From contig NZ_CP125370.1 of assembly GCF_030034735.1 (NCBI RefSeq), forward strand, positions 2,356,001-2,420,000: a DNA stretch of 64,000 bases. Direction: 5' to 3'. The stretch is from Paenibacillus sp. RC334 (GTDB lineage Bacteria > Bacillota > Bacilli > Paenibacillales > Paenibacillaceae). The notes beneath the pieces were generated by a model. It was not told where the DNA came from, did no database searches, and saw nothing but the letters and a program-made list of their open reading frames with translations. Of the stretch, positions 1 to 8,590 are shown piece after piece. The translations under genes were made by a program, and so were the position numbers. Position 1 is the stretch's first letter; each line of letters opens with the position of its first letter.

Positions 1-111
1 AATAATAAACGTATGTTTTCAGTAAATAACATGAATAACTCAAAAAACTCATGAGAAAACGTTAAACTCCATTCAATGTCACGAATTCGTCACGTTTGGG
101 TAACTGTGAAG

Positions 112-1800
112 TCAGTTTAACTGATTGGGCAGCAGTTTACGTCCCAATTGGATATTATCCTGATAATCAATCGGAATATCGACGACCACGGGGCCATCGG
201 TATGTAGTGCCTGTTGCAATACGCTTTCCAGTTCTTCAGGGGAATGCACACGCAATCCGGTTGCCCCGAAGCTTTCGGCATATTTCACGACATCCACATC
301 TCCGAATTCTACGCCGGATGTTCTGCCATATTTAATCTGTTGTTGAAAAGCGACCATGTCGTAGGTGCCGTCTCTCCATACGATGTGTACAAGTGGGGAG
401 TTGAGACGTACCGCGGTTTCAAGCTCCATGGATGAGAAAAGAAATCCCCCGTCGCCGGAAATGGAAACGACTTTTTGACCGGGATTAACGAGAGTGGCAG
501 CAATGCCCCAGGGGAGAGCTACACCCAGCGTCTGCATCCCGTTACTGAACAGAAGGCGACGCGGCTCATAGGATCGGAAATACCGGGCCATCCAAATGTA
601 GTGGGAACCAACATCGCAGGTGACCGTAACATTATCATCAATCAGGCTGCGCAGAGTACGAATGAATTGTAATGGATGAATCAGATAGTCGTGCTTGCGG
701 GCAGGGACGGCAGCTTGTTCGTTTAGATCGTGGCGGAGACGGTTCAGTTGGGCGCATGAGGTTTCAGACAGCTTTAATGCAGGCAATTCTTCTGCGAGAC
801 TGCGCACGATCAGAGCTATATTACCGATCAGTTCGTAATCCGGTTGATAATCATGGTCGATATCCGCCTGATGATCATCAAGATGAATGAGGGTTCGGTT
901 TGCAGGAATGTTCCAGTTTTTCGGATCGTATTCAATGGGGTCATAGCCAATGGTCAGCACCAGATCAGCGGCTCCAAGGAGCATGTCACCCGGCTGATTG
1001 TGGAACAAGCCCACTCGGCCAAAATAATGGTCCTCCAGTTCGCGGGAAATGGCTCCGGCAGCCTGGAAGGTTTCAACGACAGGCAGATCTGTGTTCTGAA
1101 TGAGTGCGCGGATGGCTGCTGTAGCTTCGGGAGTGCTGGCTTTCATACCGAGTAAAAGAACAGGTAACTTGGCATGGCTGATTTGGCCTGCTACTTGTTT
1201 GATAAGTCCGGCTGGTGCGGTTCCAAGCTGTGGAAGGGAAAGCTTCTCAATGGCGGTTACTTCGGATGACGAAGTCAACACGTCCTGCGGTAGACTTACA
1301 AAGGTTGCTCCAGGCTGTGCTGAGGTCGCAATCCGAAATGCGTTGGTAATGGCTTCTGGCACACTATCGGGATGCTCCACTTCCACACTGTATTTGGTGA
1401 TAGGCTCGAATAACCCGGCGTTATCCATGGATTGGTGGGTGCGCTTCAAACGTTCGGATCTTGGAACTGCACCAGCGAGAGCCACGACGGGATCACTTTC
1501 CGCATTTGCGGTGACAAGTCCTGTAGCCAAATTCGACGCACCAGGGCCGGAGGTAACGAGACATACGCCCGGTTTACCAGTTAGGCGACCGACGGCAGCT
1601 GCCATAAAGGCGGCATTTTGCTCGTGACGGCATACGATCAACTCCGGGCCGCGTTCTTGAAGGACATCAAATACCGAGTCAATCTTGGCACCTGGAATAC
1701 CAAAAATGTGTGTTACACCTTGTTTAATCAAGCAATCGACAACGAGGTCAGCTCCTTTTGTACCGGTTTTAGTATGGATAGCTTGCACTTTTGTGCTCAA
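112..1800 (-). CDS. alsS: Catabolic acetolactate synthase
   Basis: Condenses two pyruvates to 2-acetolactate in the acetoin/2,3-butanediol overflow pathway; a cytoplasmic TPP enzyme. The product is about 562 residues, against roughly 570 in Bacillus AlsS. It shows the N-terminal TPP pyrimidine domain with the catalytic Glu in CRHEQNAA, the central domain, and the C-terminal TPP-binding motif [15 protein letters not shown]. The reading frame stays open upstream to 1854, but the TTG at 1798-1800 is preceded by AGAGGTGATCGCG, a good ribosome-binding site, so I start there. The sequence lacks an obvious regulatory subunit partner, as expected for the catabolic enzyme. In bacilli alsD normally follows; here that would lie beyond the left edge. 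A minus-strand promoter and a cre-like site lie upstream. Confidence 0.93.
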   Translation of the reverse strand: MSTKVQAIHTKTGTKGADLVVDCLIKQGVTHIFGIPGAKIDSVFDVLQERGPELIVCRHEQNAAFMAAAVGRLTGKPGVCLVTSGPGASNLATGLVTANAESDPVVALAGAVPRSERLKRTHQSMDNAGLFEPITKYSVEVEHPDSVPEAITNAFRIATSAQPGATFVSLPQDVLTSSSEVTAIEKLSLPQLGTAPAGLIKQVAGQISHAKLPVLLLGMKASTPEATAAIRALIQNTDLPVVETFQAAGAISRELEDHYFGRVGLFHNQPGDMLLGAADLVLTIGYDPIEYDPKNWNIPANRTLIHLDDHQADIDHDYQPDYELIGNIALIVRSLAEELPALKLSETSCAQLNRLRHDLNEQAAVPARKHDYLIHPLQFIRTLRSLIDDNVTVTCDVGSHYIWMARYFRSYEPRRLLFSNGMQTLGVALPWGIAATLVNPGQKVVSISGDGGFLFSSMELETAVRLNSPLVHIVWRDGTYDMVAFQQQIKYGRTSGVEFGDVDVVKYAESFGATGLRVHSPEELESVLQQALHTDGPVVVDIPIDYQDNIQLGRKLLPNQLN

Positions 1801-1869
1801 CGCGATCACCTCTTCTTTGGAATATGATAATGAATTACTTTCAATGTAAAACATTGGTTGTATATGACA

Positions 1870-1897
1870 ATTATAATACAGAAACTGGTATTTTCAA
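1870..1897 (-). promoter_or_regulatory. Probable SigA promoter of alsS
   Basis: On the minus strand TTGAAA (1892-1897) and TATAAT (1870-1875) are separated by 16 bases. This places transcription start near 1863, about 60 bases upstream of the TTG start of alsS. Confidence 0.6.
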
Positions 1898-1930
1898 GAG
1901 CAATATTTTCTGAAAAAGCGCGAAAATTCA

Positions 1931-1944
1931 TAAAAACGTTTTCA
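1931..1944 (-). promoter_or_regulatory. cre-like site upstream of alsS
   Basis: Read on the minus strand the site is TGAAAACGTTTTTA, one mismatch from the CcpA operator consensus TGNAARCGNWWWCA. It lies about 34 bases upstream of the -35 element, near -75 from the inferred start. An upstream position is the arrangement known for CcpA-activated overflow genes such as ackA and pta. Activation here is inference. Confidence 0.45.
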
Positions 1945-1974
1945 AAGAGCGGTTCAAGAGGAAAAATAAAAAAG

Positions 1975-2157
1975 TGCATAGATTTGGAAATGAAGAATTT
2001 TCAAACCATGTCTATGCCCAAAAATAAGTGAGGGGGCGTATGTCAGAGTGACAAAACAAGTGTTGCGAACCGAGTCTGTGCAAGTCGGGCTATAGTCTGA
2101 AATAAAGTTGGACGGAGGAAACAGATCTGCCGAAGTTGAGGCCAGGTCTGTTTTTTT
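1975..2157 (+). ncRNA. Possible small RNA or leader ending in an intrinsic terminator
   Basis: No gene fits this stretch, but it is structured. GCATAGA (1976-1982) pairs with TCTATGC (2011-2017), with an inner TTTGGAAAT/ATTTTCAAA pairing. The segment ends in a hairpin AACAGATCT/AGGTCTGTT (2120-2152) followed by seven T, a plus-strand intrinsic terminator with no coding sequence upstream of it. I recognise no riboswitch or T-box consensus. It could be a free-standing sRNA or the terminated leader of the hexuronate genes starting at 2424. Confidence 0.35.
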
Positions 2158-2218
2158 GTTCCTTCTCATGATAAAAATCACTTTCCTCTGCAAAGGATAG
2201 CGGTTACAATGTAATTGT

Positions 2219-2232
2219 TGTTAACGTAAACA
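2219..2232. promoter_or_regulatory. LacI-type operator 1, upstream of uxaC
   Basis: TGTTAACGTAAACA is a 12-of-14 palindrome centred on ACGT. The same pattern recurs at 2371, 8459 and 8524, always upstream of a hexuronate gene, so it is the likely binding site of the LacI-family regulator encoded at 5486. Confidence 0.6.
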
Positions 2233-2370
2233 TTAAATTTAAGGAGAAGTAATCAAGGGTGATTCGACATACAGGTATCGTATTATAGCGGTATAATCTG
2301 ATATAATCAGGTAACCTGCTATGCGTTATTGAATGCTATTACTGGATAGCAGAAGTATCGAATTCATTTT

Positions 2371-2384
2371 TGTTCACGTTAACA
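2371..2384. promoter_or_regulatory. LacI-type operator 2, upstream of uxaC
   Basis: TGTTCACGTTAACA is the second copy of the palindrome, 40 bases before the uxaC start. Two sites 152 bases apart could support looping, which is inference. Confidence 0.6.
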
Positions 2385-2423
2385 ATTATCCGGAAACATG
2401 ATTATAGAAGGGACGAATGAGCC

Positions 2424-3848
2424 ATGACCAAAGCATTTTTAGACGACAACTTTTTGTTGAGCAATCCGACCGCTGAAATTTTGTATCATCAGTATGCCAA
2501 GGATCTGCCGATTATCGACTATCATTGTCATTTAAGTCCACAGGAAATTTACGAAAATAAAACGTTCAAAAACATTACGGAAGCATGGCTGTACGGGGAT
2601 CATTACAAGTGGAGACTCATGCGGGCCAATGGAGTTGAGGAACGCCTGATTACCGGAGATGCGGAAGACTATGACAAATTTTTGGCTTGGGCCAAAACCG
2701 TGCCTACACTGATCGGCAACCCGCTGTATCATTGGACGCATTTGGAGCTTCAGCGCTTTTTTGGTGTCCATGAGCTGCTGAACGAACAGAATGCGCCTGT
2801 GATTTGGGAAAAGGTGAACCAAAAGCTGCAAGGAAAGGGCTTTGGGGCACGTGATCTGATTGTGAATTCAAAGGTAACCGTTGTGTGCACTACCGATGAT
2901 CCGACAGACCATCTCGAATATCATAAGCAAATCAGCAAGCTGACCGATTTTCCGGTGGTTGTACTGCCAAGCTTCCGCCCGGACAAAGCGCTGGAGATTA
3001 ACCGTGAGACATTCCAGCCTTGGGTAGCTCGATTGGGTGAAGTGAGCGGACTGGATGTTTCCGGTCTGGAAGGATTTTTGAACGCGCTGGCGAGCCGGGT
3101 GCGTCACTTCCATGCTGTCGGAGGACGGGTGTCCGATCATGCGCTGGATACAGTCGTTTATGAAGAAACGACACGTGAGGAAGCGGCAGCGATATACAGC
3201 AAGGCGCTGGAGGAAGGCAATGTAACTCCATTAGAAGAGGCGAAATACAAATCGTACGTCCTGGTATTCCTTGGAAAACAGTATGCAGAGCATGGCTGGG
3301 CTATGCAGTACCATATTCACGCGCTGCGTAACAATAACACTGCCATGTTCCGGCGCTTGGGACCAGATACAGGCTATGATGCGGTTAATGACGGCTCCAT
3401 CGCTCGTCCGCTGGCGGCATTGCTGGACGCACAGGAGCTGGCAGGTGGTCTGCCGCGAACAATTTTATATTCGCTCAACTCAGTTGATTATCCGGTGCTG
3501 GCAAGTCTTGCAGGCTGCTTCCAGTCCGGCGGAACAGCAGGCAAAATCCAGTTTGGCACTGCATGGTGGTATAACGACCATATCGAAGGCATGCTGGAGC
3601 AATTGAAGCTGCTCGCAAACTACGGTGTGCTGTCCCGCTTCATTGGTATGCTGACGGATTCCCGCAGCTTCCTGTCCTACACACGGCACGAATATTTCCG
3701 TCGGATACTTTGTGATCTGATCGGAACATGGGTACAAGAAGGCAAGGCGCCTGAGGATCTGGAGCTGCTTGGAGAGATGGTACAAAATATTAGCTACAAC
3801 AATGCCGAGCAATATTTTAATTTCCCGACGGTTGTTCACAGCAAGTGA
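2424..3848 (+). CDS. uxaC: Uronate isomerase (glucuronate isomerase)
   Basis: Interconverts D-glucuronate/D-fructuronate and D-galacturonate/D-tagaturonate, the first cytoplasmic step of hexuronate catabolism. The 474-residue product has the usual UxaC length. It opens with the family's typical segment around residues 30-45, including IDYHCHLSP with the metal-binding His pair of the amidohydrolase-like fold. It also has WTHLELQRFFG and, near residue 370, AWWYNDHIEGM. The ATG follows GAAGGGACGAATGAGCC. Two operator palindromes lie upstream; the transporter gene follows after a short gap that contains a hairpin. It is probably the first gene of the uxaC-transporter-regulator unit. Confidence 0.95.
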   Translation: MTKAFLDDNFLLSNPTAEILYHQYAKDLPIIDYHCHLSPQEIYENKTFKNITEAWLYGDHYKWRLMRANGVEERLITGDAEDYDKFLAWAKTVPTLIGNPLYHWTHLELQRFFGVHELLNEQNAPVIWEKVNQKLQGKGFGARDLIVNSKVTVVCTTDDPTDHLEYHKQISKLTDFPVVVLPSFRPDKALEINRETFQPWVARLGEVSGLDVSGLEGFLNALASRVRHFHAVGGRVSDHALDTVVYEETTREEAAAIYSKALEEGNVTPLEEAKYKSYVLVFLGKQYAEHGWAMQYHIHALRNNNTAMFRRLGPDTGYDAVNDGSIARPLAALLDAQELAGGLPRTILYSLNSVDYPVLASLAGCFQSGGTAGKIQFGTAWWYNDHIEGMLEQLKLLANYGVLSRFIGMLTDSRSFLSYTRHEYFRRILCDLIGTWVQEGKAPEDLELLGEMVQNISYNNAEQYFNFPTVVHSK

Positions 3849-3890
3849 TGATATACAGGATGAACTTGTAAATTCACATTTCAATAGATG

Positions 3891-3926
3891 CCCTTGCCTG
3901 GAGTATTTTCAAGCTCCGGGTAAGGG
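3891..3926 (+). terminator. Hairpin between uxaC and the transporter gene
   Basis: CCCTTGCCTGGAG pairs with CTCCGGGTAAGGG across a 9-base loop. There is no T run, so it is more likely an mRNA-stabilising or partially attenuating structure inside the operon than a full terminator. Confidence 0.45.
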
Positions 3927-3938
3927 GGATTGAAAACA

Positions 3939-3950
3939 GAATACGTATTC
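3939..3950. promoter_or_regulatory. Perfect 12-bp palindrome before transporter gene
   Basis: GAATACGTATTC is a perfect palindrome with an ACGT-containing centre, 49 bases upstream of the transporter start. It could be a divergent operator for the same LacI-type regulator, but the flanks differ from the four TGTT...ACA sites. Confidence 0.3.
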
Positions 3951-3998
3951 ATTAATAATGTGAAAATAATCACAAAAAAATAGAGGAGTGAGCAGGGT

Positions 3999-5399
3999 AT
4001 GGGAGTGCCTATCGTTCAGGAGAGCATCCAAACTGACAACAAGACAGGTGAGCATATCAGCCTGAAAGAAAAGATTTCTTACGGTATGGGTGACTTTGGA
4101 AACGGATTCATGTTTGATTTGGGGCAGTTGTACCTGTTGAAATTCTTTACGGATGTAGCAGGCGTTTCAGCAGGAGCAGCCGCAGGTATTTTTCTGGTCA
4201 GCAAGCTGTTTGCTGCCATCTGCGATCCTATTGTCGGGTCCTTTGTCGACTATCGCAAGCATATTGGTCCACGCGGGAAATTCAGACCCTTTCTTATCGT
4301 TGGAAGCGTTCTCCTTGCTATTCTTACGGTTCTTACATTTATTTCGCCGAACATCTCACCAACGGGCAAGCTTATTTATGCCTATGCGTCCTATATGATC
4401 TGGGGGATTGGATATTCCATTGTGAATATTCCGTATGGTTCACTGGGGGCGGCTATTACGCAGGATACCATTCAACGTGCTTCATTATCTTCCTTCCGTC
4501 AGGCAGGCTCACTGGGAGCATTATTCGTAACCAGTGTCATCGTTATGCCGCTTATTTTGCTGTTTCCCAACCATCATGTGGGATATCCTGTTGTGATGGG
4601 AATCATGTCATTCATTGGTGTGATCGCTTTTATGATATGCTATCGGGGAACGAAGGAACGTATTGTTAGTCAGTCGGGTCCAAAGGAAAAACTCTCTTTT
4701 GGCGTGATCGTGCATACCTTTACGACGAACAAGCCTCTGCTGGTACTCGTTTTGATGACGATTTTTACCATATCCGCGTACAATATCAAGTCCGCGCTGC
4801 TGATCTATTTTGCCGAATATAATTTGGGGCATGTAGAATTAATGGCTTATATGAATTTTATTATTATCGGTTCATCGTTGCTGGGTGTATTGTTCTTGCC
4901 CAAACTGGTGCGGCGCTTCGGTAAACGAAAAACAGCGATGCTTGGGATGCTGGTCAGTGTCATTGCCGACTCTATGAACTTCTTTATGCCATCGAATGTA
5001 TATATTTTCACCATTCTGGCCAGTATTTCGTTCATTGGTATTAGTATTCCTAACGGGGTTACCTGGGCCTTTGTCTCCGATATCATTGACTACGGTGAAT
5101 GGTCATCCGGGGAGCGGAAAGAAGGGATTACCTACTCGCTGTTTAATTTTTCACGCAAATTGGCTCAATCCTTATCCGGCTTTCTTTCCGGTATCGGGCT
5201 GGCGCTTATCGGGTATGTCCCGAATGTGGTTCAAACCTCTGGAACGCTGCTCGGAATTAAGGCGCTGCTGTGTCTCTATCCTGCTGTTGCCCTGCTCATT
5301 GCCATGCTGGTAATCGGTAAACTGTACAAGCTGACAGACAGCAGACATGCAGAAATGGTTCAAGAGCTACAGCGTCGACATGCTGATAACCGCGTATAA
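3999..5399 (+). CDS. GPH-family sugar:cation symporter (hexuronide uptake)
   Basis: A 466-residue polytopic membrane protein of the glycoside-pentoside-hexuronide family (MFS fold, 12 predicted helices). Family features visible are the N-terminal SLKEKISYGMGDFGNG, the cytoplasmic-loop motif DYRKHIGPRGKFRPF near residue 85, and the conserved FVSDIIDYGEW segment near residue 365. Its position between uxaC and a LacI regulator suggests uptake of glucuronate, galacturonate or their oligomers. The exact substrate is inference. AGAGGAGTGAGCAGGGT provides a ribosome-binding site for the ATG. Confidence 0.88.
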   Translation: MGVPIVQESIQTDNKTGEHISLKEKISYGMGDFGNGFMFDLGQLYLLKFFTDVAGVSAGAAAGIFLVSKLFAAICDPIVGSFVDYRKHIGPRGKFRPFLIVGSVLLAILTVLTFISPNISPTGKLIYAYASYMIWGIGYSIVNIPYGSLGAAITQDTIQRASLSSFRQAGSLGALFVTSVIVMPLILLFPNHHVGYPVVMGIMSFIGVIAFMICYRGTKERIVSQSGPKEKLSFGVIVHTFTTNKPLLVLVLMTIFTISAYNIKSALLIYFAEYNLGHVELMAYMNFIIIGSSLLGVLFLPKLVRRFGKRKTAMLGMLVSVIADSMNFFMPSNVYIFTILASISFIGISIPNGVTWAFVSDIIDYGEWSSGERKEGITYSLFNFSRKLAQSLSGFLSGIGLALIGYVPNVVQTSGTLLGIKALLCLYPAVALLIAMLVIGKLYKLTDSRHAEMVQELQRRHADNRV

Positions 5400-5485
5400 T
5401 TTGTGAAAGTCTTCTTTTCCGGGCGGCTCTTGTGGTATGGTGGGTATATAATTTTTTAGAGCCTCAGTAAAGAAAGGATACGTAT

Positions 5486-6490
5486 ATGGCAGCTACCATT
5501 AAAGACATTGCCAAATTGGCGAATGTTTCCCATACGACCGTCTCCCGGGCGCTCAACAACAGCCCATTGATCAAAGAAGATACCAAACGCAAAATTATGG
5601 AGCTGGCGGAGCAACTCAATTACATTCCGAATTTTAACGCCAAAAGCCTTGTCCTCCAGCGCTCGCATACGATTGGCCTGTTTTTCACCAGTATTTCAGA
5701 AGGCACCAGCTCCAGCTTTTTTGCGGACACCATCCGTGGAGTTAATCATGTCATTGGGGTGGATTACAATCTGTTTGTGGGAGGGATTGACGATTACGCC
5801 GATTTTTCGGCTATTCACCGCAAACGTTTTGATGGCATCATCCTGATGAGTCAGAGCGAGGCGGACAACCCGTTTATTTATCATGTGCTCGGTCAGGGCA
5901 TTCCGCTCGTCGTGCTGAATCGGCAGGTGCCAGGGGCAGGCATTGTGAATGTCATTTCGAACGATAAGGAAGGATCCTATGCGGCAGTTTCTTTTCTCAT
6001 TGAAAGCGGTCATGAACGCATCGCGATCATTGAAGGGGTAGAAGGCTTTAAGTCCACCCAGCAACGGCGCGAGGGCTTCATGAATGCGCTGATTGACAGC
6101 GGCAAGCCGATTAGGCACGAATATATTATGCATGGCCATTATGACACCGAAAGTGGAAGCCAGGCGATGAAGCAGTTGCTTTCCTTGGAGGAACCACCGA
6201 CGGCGGTGTTTTGCTCTAACGATGATATGGCTATCGGGGCGATGAACGCAGTATTCGAGCACGGCTTAAAAGTGCCGGACGATGTCTCGGTCATTGGATT
6301 TGACGATATCGGCTTTTCGATGTATACGACCCCGCCATTAACGACGGTCAAAAGACCGATTGAGCAGATTAGCGCGCGTGGAGCCGCATGTATTTTGGAA
6401 CGGATCCAGTCACCGTCGAACGAGGGCGAGATTATATTTATGGAAACCGCGCTCATGAAGCGGAAATCAACGGCAAACAGACAGCGTTAA
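5486..6490 (+). CDS. exuR: LacI-family hexuronate regulator (ExuR-like)
   Basis: A 334-residue LacI/GalR regulator. The N-terminal helix-turn-helix reads IKDIAKLANVSHTTVSRALN (residues 5-24), with the hinge-helix region near residues 45-58 and a periplasmic-binding-protein-like effector domain after it (FDDIGFSMYTTPPLTTV near residue 272). It is directly downstream of the transporter and upstream of nothing else on this strand. The repeated TGTTnACGTnnnCA palindromes before uxaC and uxaB fit a LacI-type dimer with a central CG step. Its effector is probably a hexuronate or an intermediate, by analogy with Bacillus ExuR. The start follows AAGAAAGGATACGTAT. Confidence 0.85.
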   Translation: MAATIKDIAKLANVSHTTVSRALNNSPLIKEDTKRKIMELAEQLNYIPNFNAKSLVLQRSHTIGLFFTSISEGTSSSFFADTIRGVNHVIGVDYNLFVGGIDDYADFSAIHRKRFDGIILMSQSEADNPFIYHVLGQGIPLVVLNRQVPGAGIVNVISNDKEGSYAAVSFLIESGHERIAIIEGVEGFKSTQQRREGFMNALIDSGKPIRHEYIMHGHYDTESGSQAMKQLLSLEEPPTAVFCSNDDMAIGAMNAVFEHGLKVPDDVSVIGFDDIGFSMYTTPPLTTVKRPIEQISARGAACILERIQSPSNEGEIIFMETALMKRKSTANRQR

Positions 6491-6519
6491 GCTTTTTTTG
6501 TTGGAAAAGGGCAAACCAT

Positions 6520-6567
6520 AAAGGGCAGGTTCAGTGCATGACGCGCTGTTCCTGCCCCTTTTTTATT
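6520..6567 (+). terminator. Intrinsic terminator after exuR
   Basis: GGGCAGG and CCTGCCC pair around a 21-base loop, followed by CTTTTTTATT. Read on the other strand it may also end the convergent pyruvate oxidase gene. Confidence 0.75.
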
Positions 6568-6592
6568 CAAATATGTGCGAGTGTGGCGGCTT

Positions 6593-8317
6593 TTATCGTA
6601 AAAGATTCGTTTTCGCCAGTTCAACAATTTCGTCACCGCGCCCGTTCAGCACAGCTTTCATCATCCACAACGTAAAACCTTCAGCCTGTTTGAGATTAAT
6701 CTTGGGTGGCATGGATAGCTCCTGACGATTGACCACTACATCCACTACTACAGGGCCATCGTGAGCCAATGCCTGTTGAATCGCGTCCTCCAGCATTGCC
6801 GGATCTTCGACTCGAATTCCCTTGAGACCCATGGCTTCCGCCACAGCTCCAAAATCAGGATTCACCAGCGCGGTGCCGTTTTCCAGAAAACCGGCTGCTT
6901 TCATTTCCAGCTCAACAAAACCGAGGGCGCCGTTATTGAAAACAATGACTTTTACAGGTAACTGATGCTGTTTCAGGGTAAGCAGATCGCCCATCAGCAT
7001 CGTCAGACCACCATCGCCAGAGAGGGCAATAACCTGTCGGTCAGGCTCAGTGGTTTGTGCCCCAATCGCTTGCGGCAATGCACTTGCCATCGTTCCATGA
7101 TTGAAAGAGCCGATAAGTCGGCGTTGGCCGTTCATTTGCAAATAACGTGCTGCCCATACAGTGGGAGTACCGACATCACAGGTGAAAATGGCATTTTCAT
7201 GCGCGGCGTCACTGACGACCTTGGTGAGATATTGCGGATGAATCGGTATATGGCCCGGTTTACCAACCGCCAGTTCATCCAACTCCTGACGCACCTTGGT
7301 ATAGTGGGAGACGGTTTTTTCCAAATGCTTGGAATCATGCTCTGTCGTTAAATGAGGAAGCAGCATTTCCAACGTTGCTTTTACATCCCCGCACAGCCCA
7401 TATGTTAAAGGGGTGCGTCTGCCGAGGTGGGCAGGCTCAATATCCACTTGCAGCACAACTGCATTTTCGGGATAAAACTGTCTGTAAGGAAAGTCTGTTC
7501 CGAGCATAAGCAGGACGTCACAATCCATCATCGCATGGTATCCGGAAGAATACCCGATCAGCCCCGTTAAGCCTGCATAATAAGGATTGTTATACTCCAG
7601 ATATTCCTTGCCCCGAAGGGCAGCAACCATAGGGGATTTCAGCTTGTCGCACAGTTGCATGAGCAATTCGTGGGATTTCGCACAGCCGGAGCCGCATAAC
7701 AAAGTGATTCGTTTGCCTTTATTCAGGTACTCGGCCAGCCGGGAAATTTCCGAAGCTGACGGATGTACCACAGGTGCAGTGGGATGGTAGACATGTTCAG
7801 GAATAGGCGCCTTTTCAGCTGCTAAAGCTGCCACATCCCCGGGAAGAACAATGACGGAGACACCTGAACGTGAAACGGCCTGTTGTATAGCCATCGTAAC
7901 GGTTCTTGGAATTTGTCGTGGAGTCGTAATGACCTCACAGAAGTGGCTGCATTCCCCGAAAAGATGCTCGGGATGCGTAGCCTGGAAATATTCGCTTCCA
8001 ATTTCGTCGCTTGGAATGTGGGCCGCAATAGCGAGTACAGGTACCCGATTGCGGTGACAATCATATAATCCGTTAATAAGATGCAGATTTCCGGGACCAC
8101 TGCTGCCAGCGCACACTGCAATGCTGCCGCTAAGATCAGCATCTGCCCCGGCTGCAAAGGCAGCCACTTCTTCGTGCCGCACATGAATCCATTCAATTTG
8201 ACCGTCGCTGCGAATGGAATCAACCATATTATTTAAGGAATCTCCAACGATACCATAAATTCGCTTGACCCCTGCATTGACTAAAACTTCTACAATAGTA
8301 TCTGCAATTGTCTTCAT
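6593..8317 (-). CDS. poxB: Pyruvate oxidase-type TPP enzyme (PoxB/YdaP family)
   Basis: A 574-residue TPP/FAD enzyme, the same length as E. coli PoxB (572) and B. subtilis YdaP. It would decarboxylate pyruvate to acetate and CO2, passing electrons to quinone or oxygen. The pyrimidine-binding Glu is in VRHEEVAAFAAG, followed by the FAD-domain region with LLMLGTDFPYRQFYP and the TPP motif GDGGLTMLMGDLLTLKQHQLPVKVIVFNN region near residue 435. The gene lies convergent with exuR and divergent from uxaB, interrupting the hexuronate locus. Whether the product is a quinone-linked or oxygen-linked enzyme cannot be decided from sequence alone. Confidence 0.88.
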   Translation of the reverse strand: MKTIADTIVEVLVNAGVKRIYGIVGDSLNNMVDSIRSDGQIEWIHVRHEEVAAFAAGADADLSGSIAVCAGSSGPGNLHLINGLYDCHRNRVPVLAIAAHIPSDEIGSEYFQATHPEHLFGECSHFCEVITTPRQIPRTVTMAIQQAVSRSGVSVIVLPGDVAALAAEKAPIPEHVYHPTAPVVHPSASEISRLAEYLNKGKRITLLCGSGCAKSHELLMQLCDKLKSPMVAALRGKEYLEYNNPYYAGLTGLIGYSSGYHAMMDCDVLLMLGTDFPYRQFYPENAVVLQVDIEPAHLGRRTPLTYGLCGDVKATLEMLLPHLTTEHDSKHLEKTVSHYTKVRQELDELAVGKPGHIPIHPQYLTKVVSDAAHENAIFTCDVGTPTVWAARYLQMNGQRRLIGSFNHGTMASALPQAIGAQTTEPDRQVIALSGDGGLTMLMGDLLTLKQHQLPVKVIVFNNGALGFVELEMKAAGFLENGTALVNPDFGAVAEAMGLKGIRVEDPAMLEDAIQQALAHDGPVVVDVVVNRQELSMPPKINLKQAEGFTLWMMKAVLNGRGDEIVELAKTNLLR

Positions 8318-8458
8318 AGATGTTCCTCCTGCCTAGTAAGTAACGTTATCCTGCCCGTGCTATCTTGCATCTATTCTAATTAGCCTTAACCGCCTTGGTT
8401 CAGGTGCGAAACAACAGGAAGATAGTCATAGATCCGCGAATGGTTGCATAAGTTTATA

Positions 8459-8472
8459 TGTTAACGTGTTCA
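8459..8472. promoter_or_regulatory. LacI-type operator 3, upstream of uxaB
   Basis: TGTTAACGTGTTCA is a third copy of the hexuronate palindrome, between the divergent poxB and uxaB genes. Confidence 0.55.
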
Positions 8473-8523
8473 TATTATTGTCATTAATATTTTAAAAAAC
8501 CAAAAATGTTGAGAAAACTATTT

Positions 8524-8537
8524 TGTTAACGTGTGCA
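8524..8537. promoter_or_regulatory. LacI-type operator 4, upstream of uxaB
   Basis: TGTTAACGTGTGCA is a fourth copy, 54 bases before the uxaB start and 65 bases from site 3, a spacing of about six helical turns. Confidence 0.55.
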
Positions 8538-8590
8538 TTGTGATAAAATGTTGTTGAAATCATTAAGGTAATAATGGGAGGTTACTCCGG

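Noticed and set aside
50..66. cre-like GAGAAAACGTTAAA at the left edge
   Set aside because: It misses the TGNAA arm of the consensus, and the gene it would serve is outside the window.
1100..1627. 175-codon open frame antisense to alsS
   Set aside because: It lies wholly inside alsS, which has strong homology; no ribosome-binding site or recognisable protein features. It is a shadow frame.
1975..2157. T-box or known riboswitch
   Set aside because: No AGGGTGGNACCGCG T-box core, purine, SAM, TPP, ydaO or ZTP consensus was found.
1954..2193. 79-codon minus-strand ORF in the alsS-uxaC gap
   Set aside because: It overlaps the structured region and terminator; no ribosome-binding site and no protein-like pattern.
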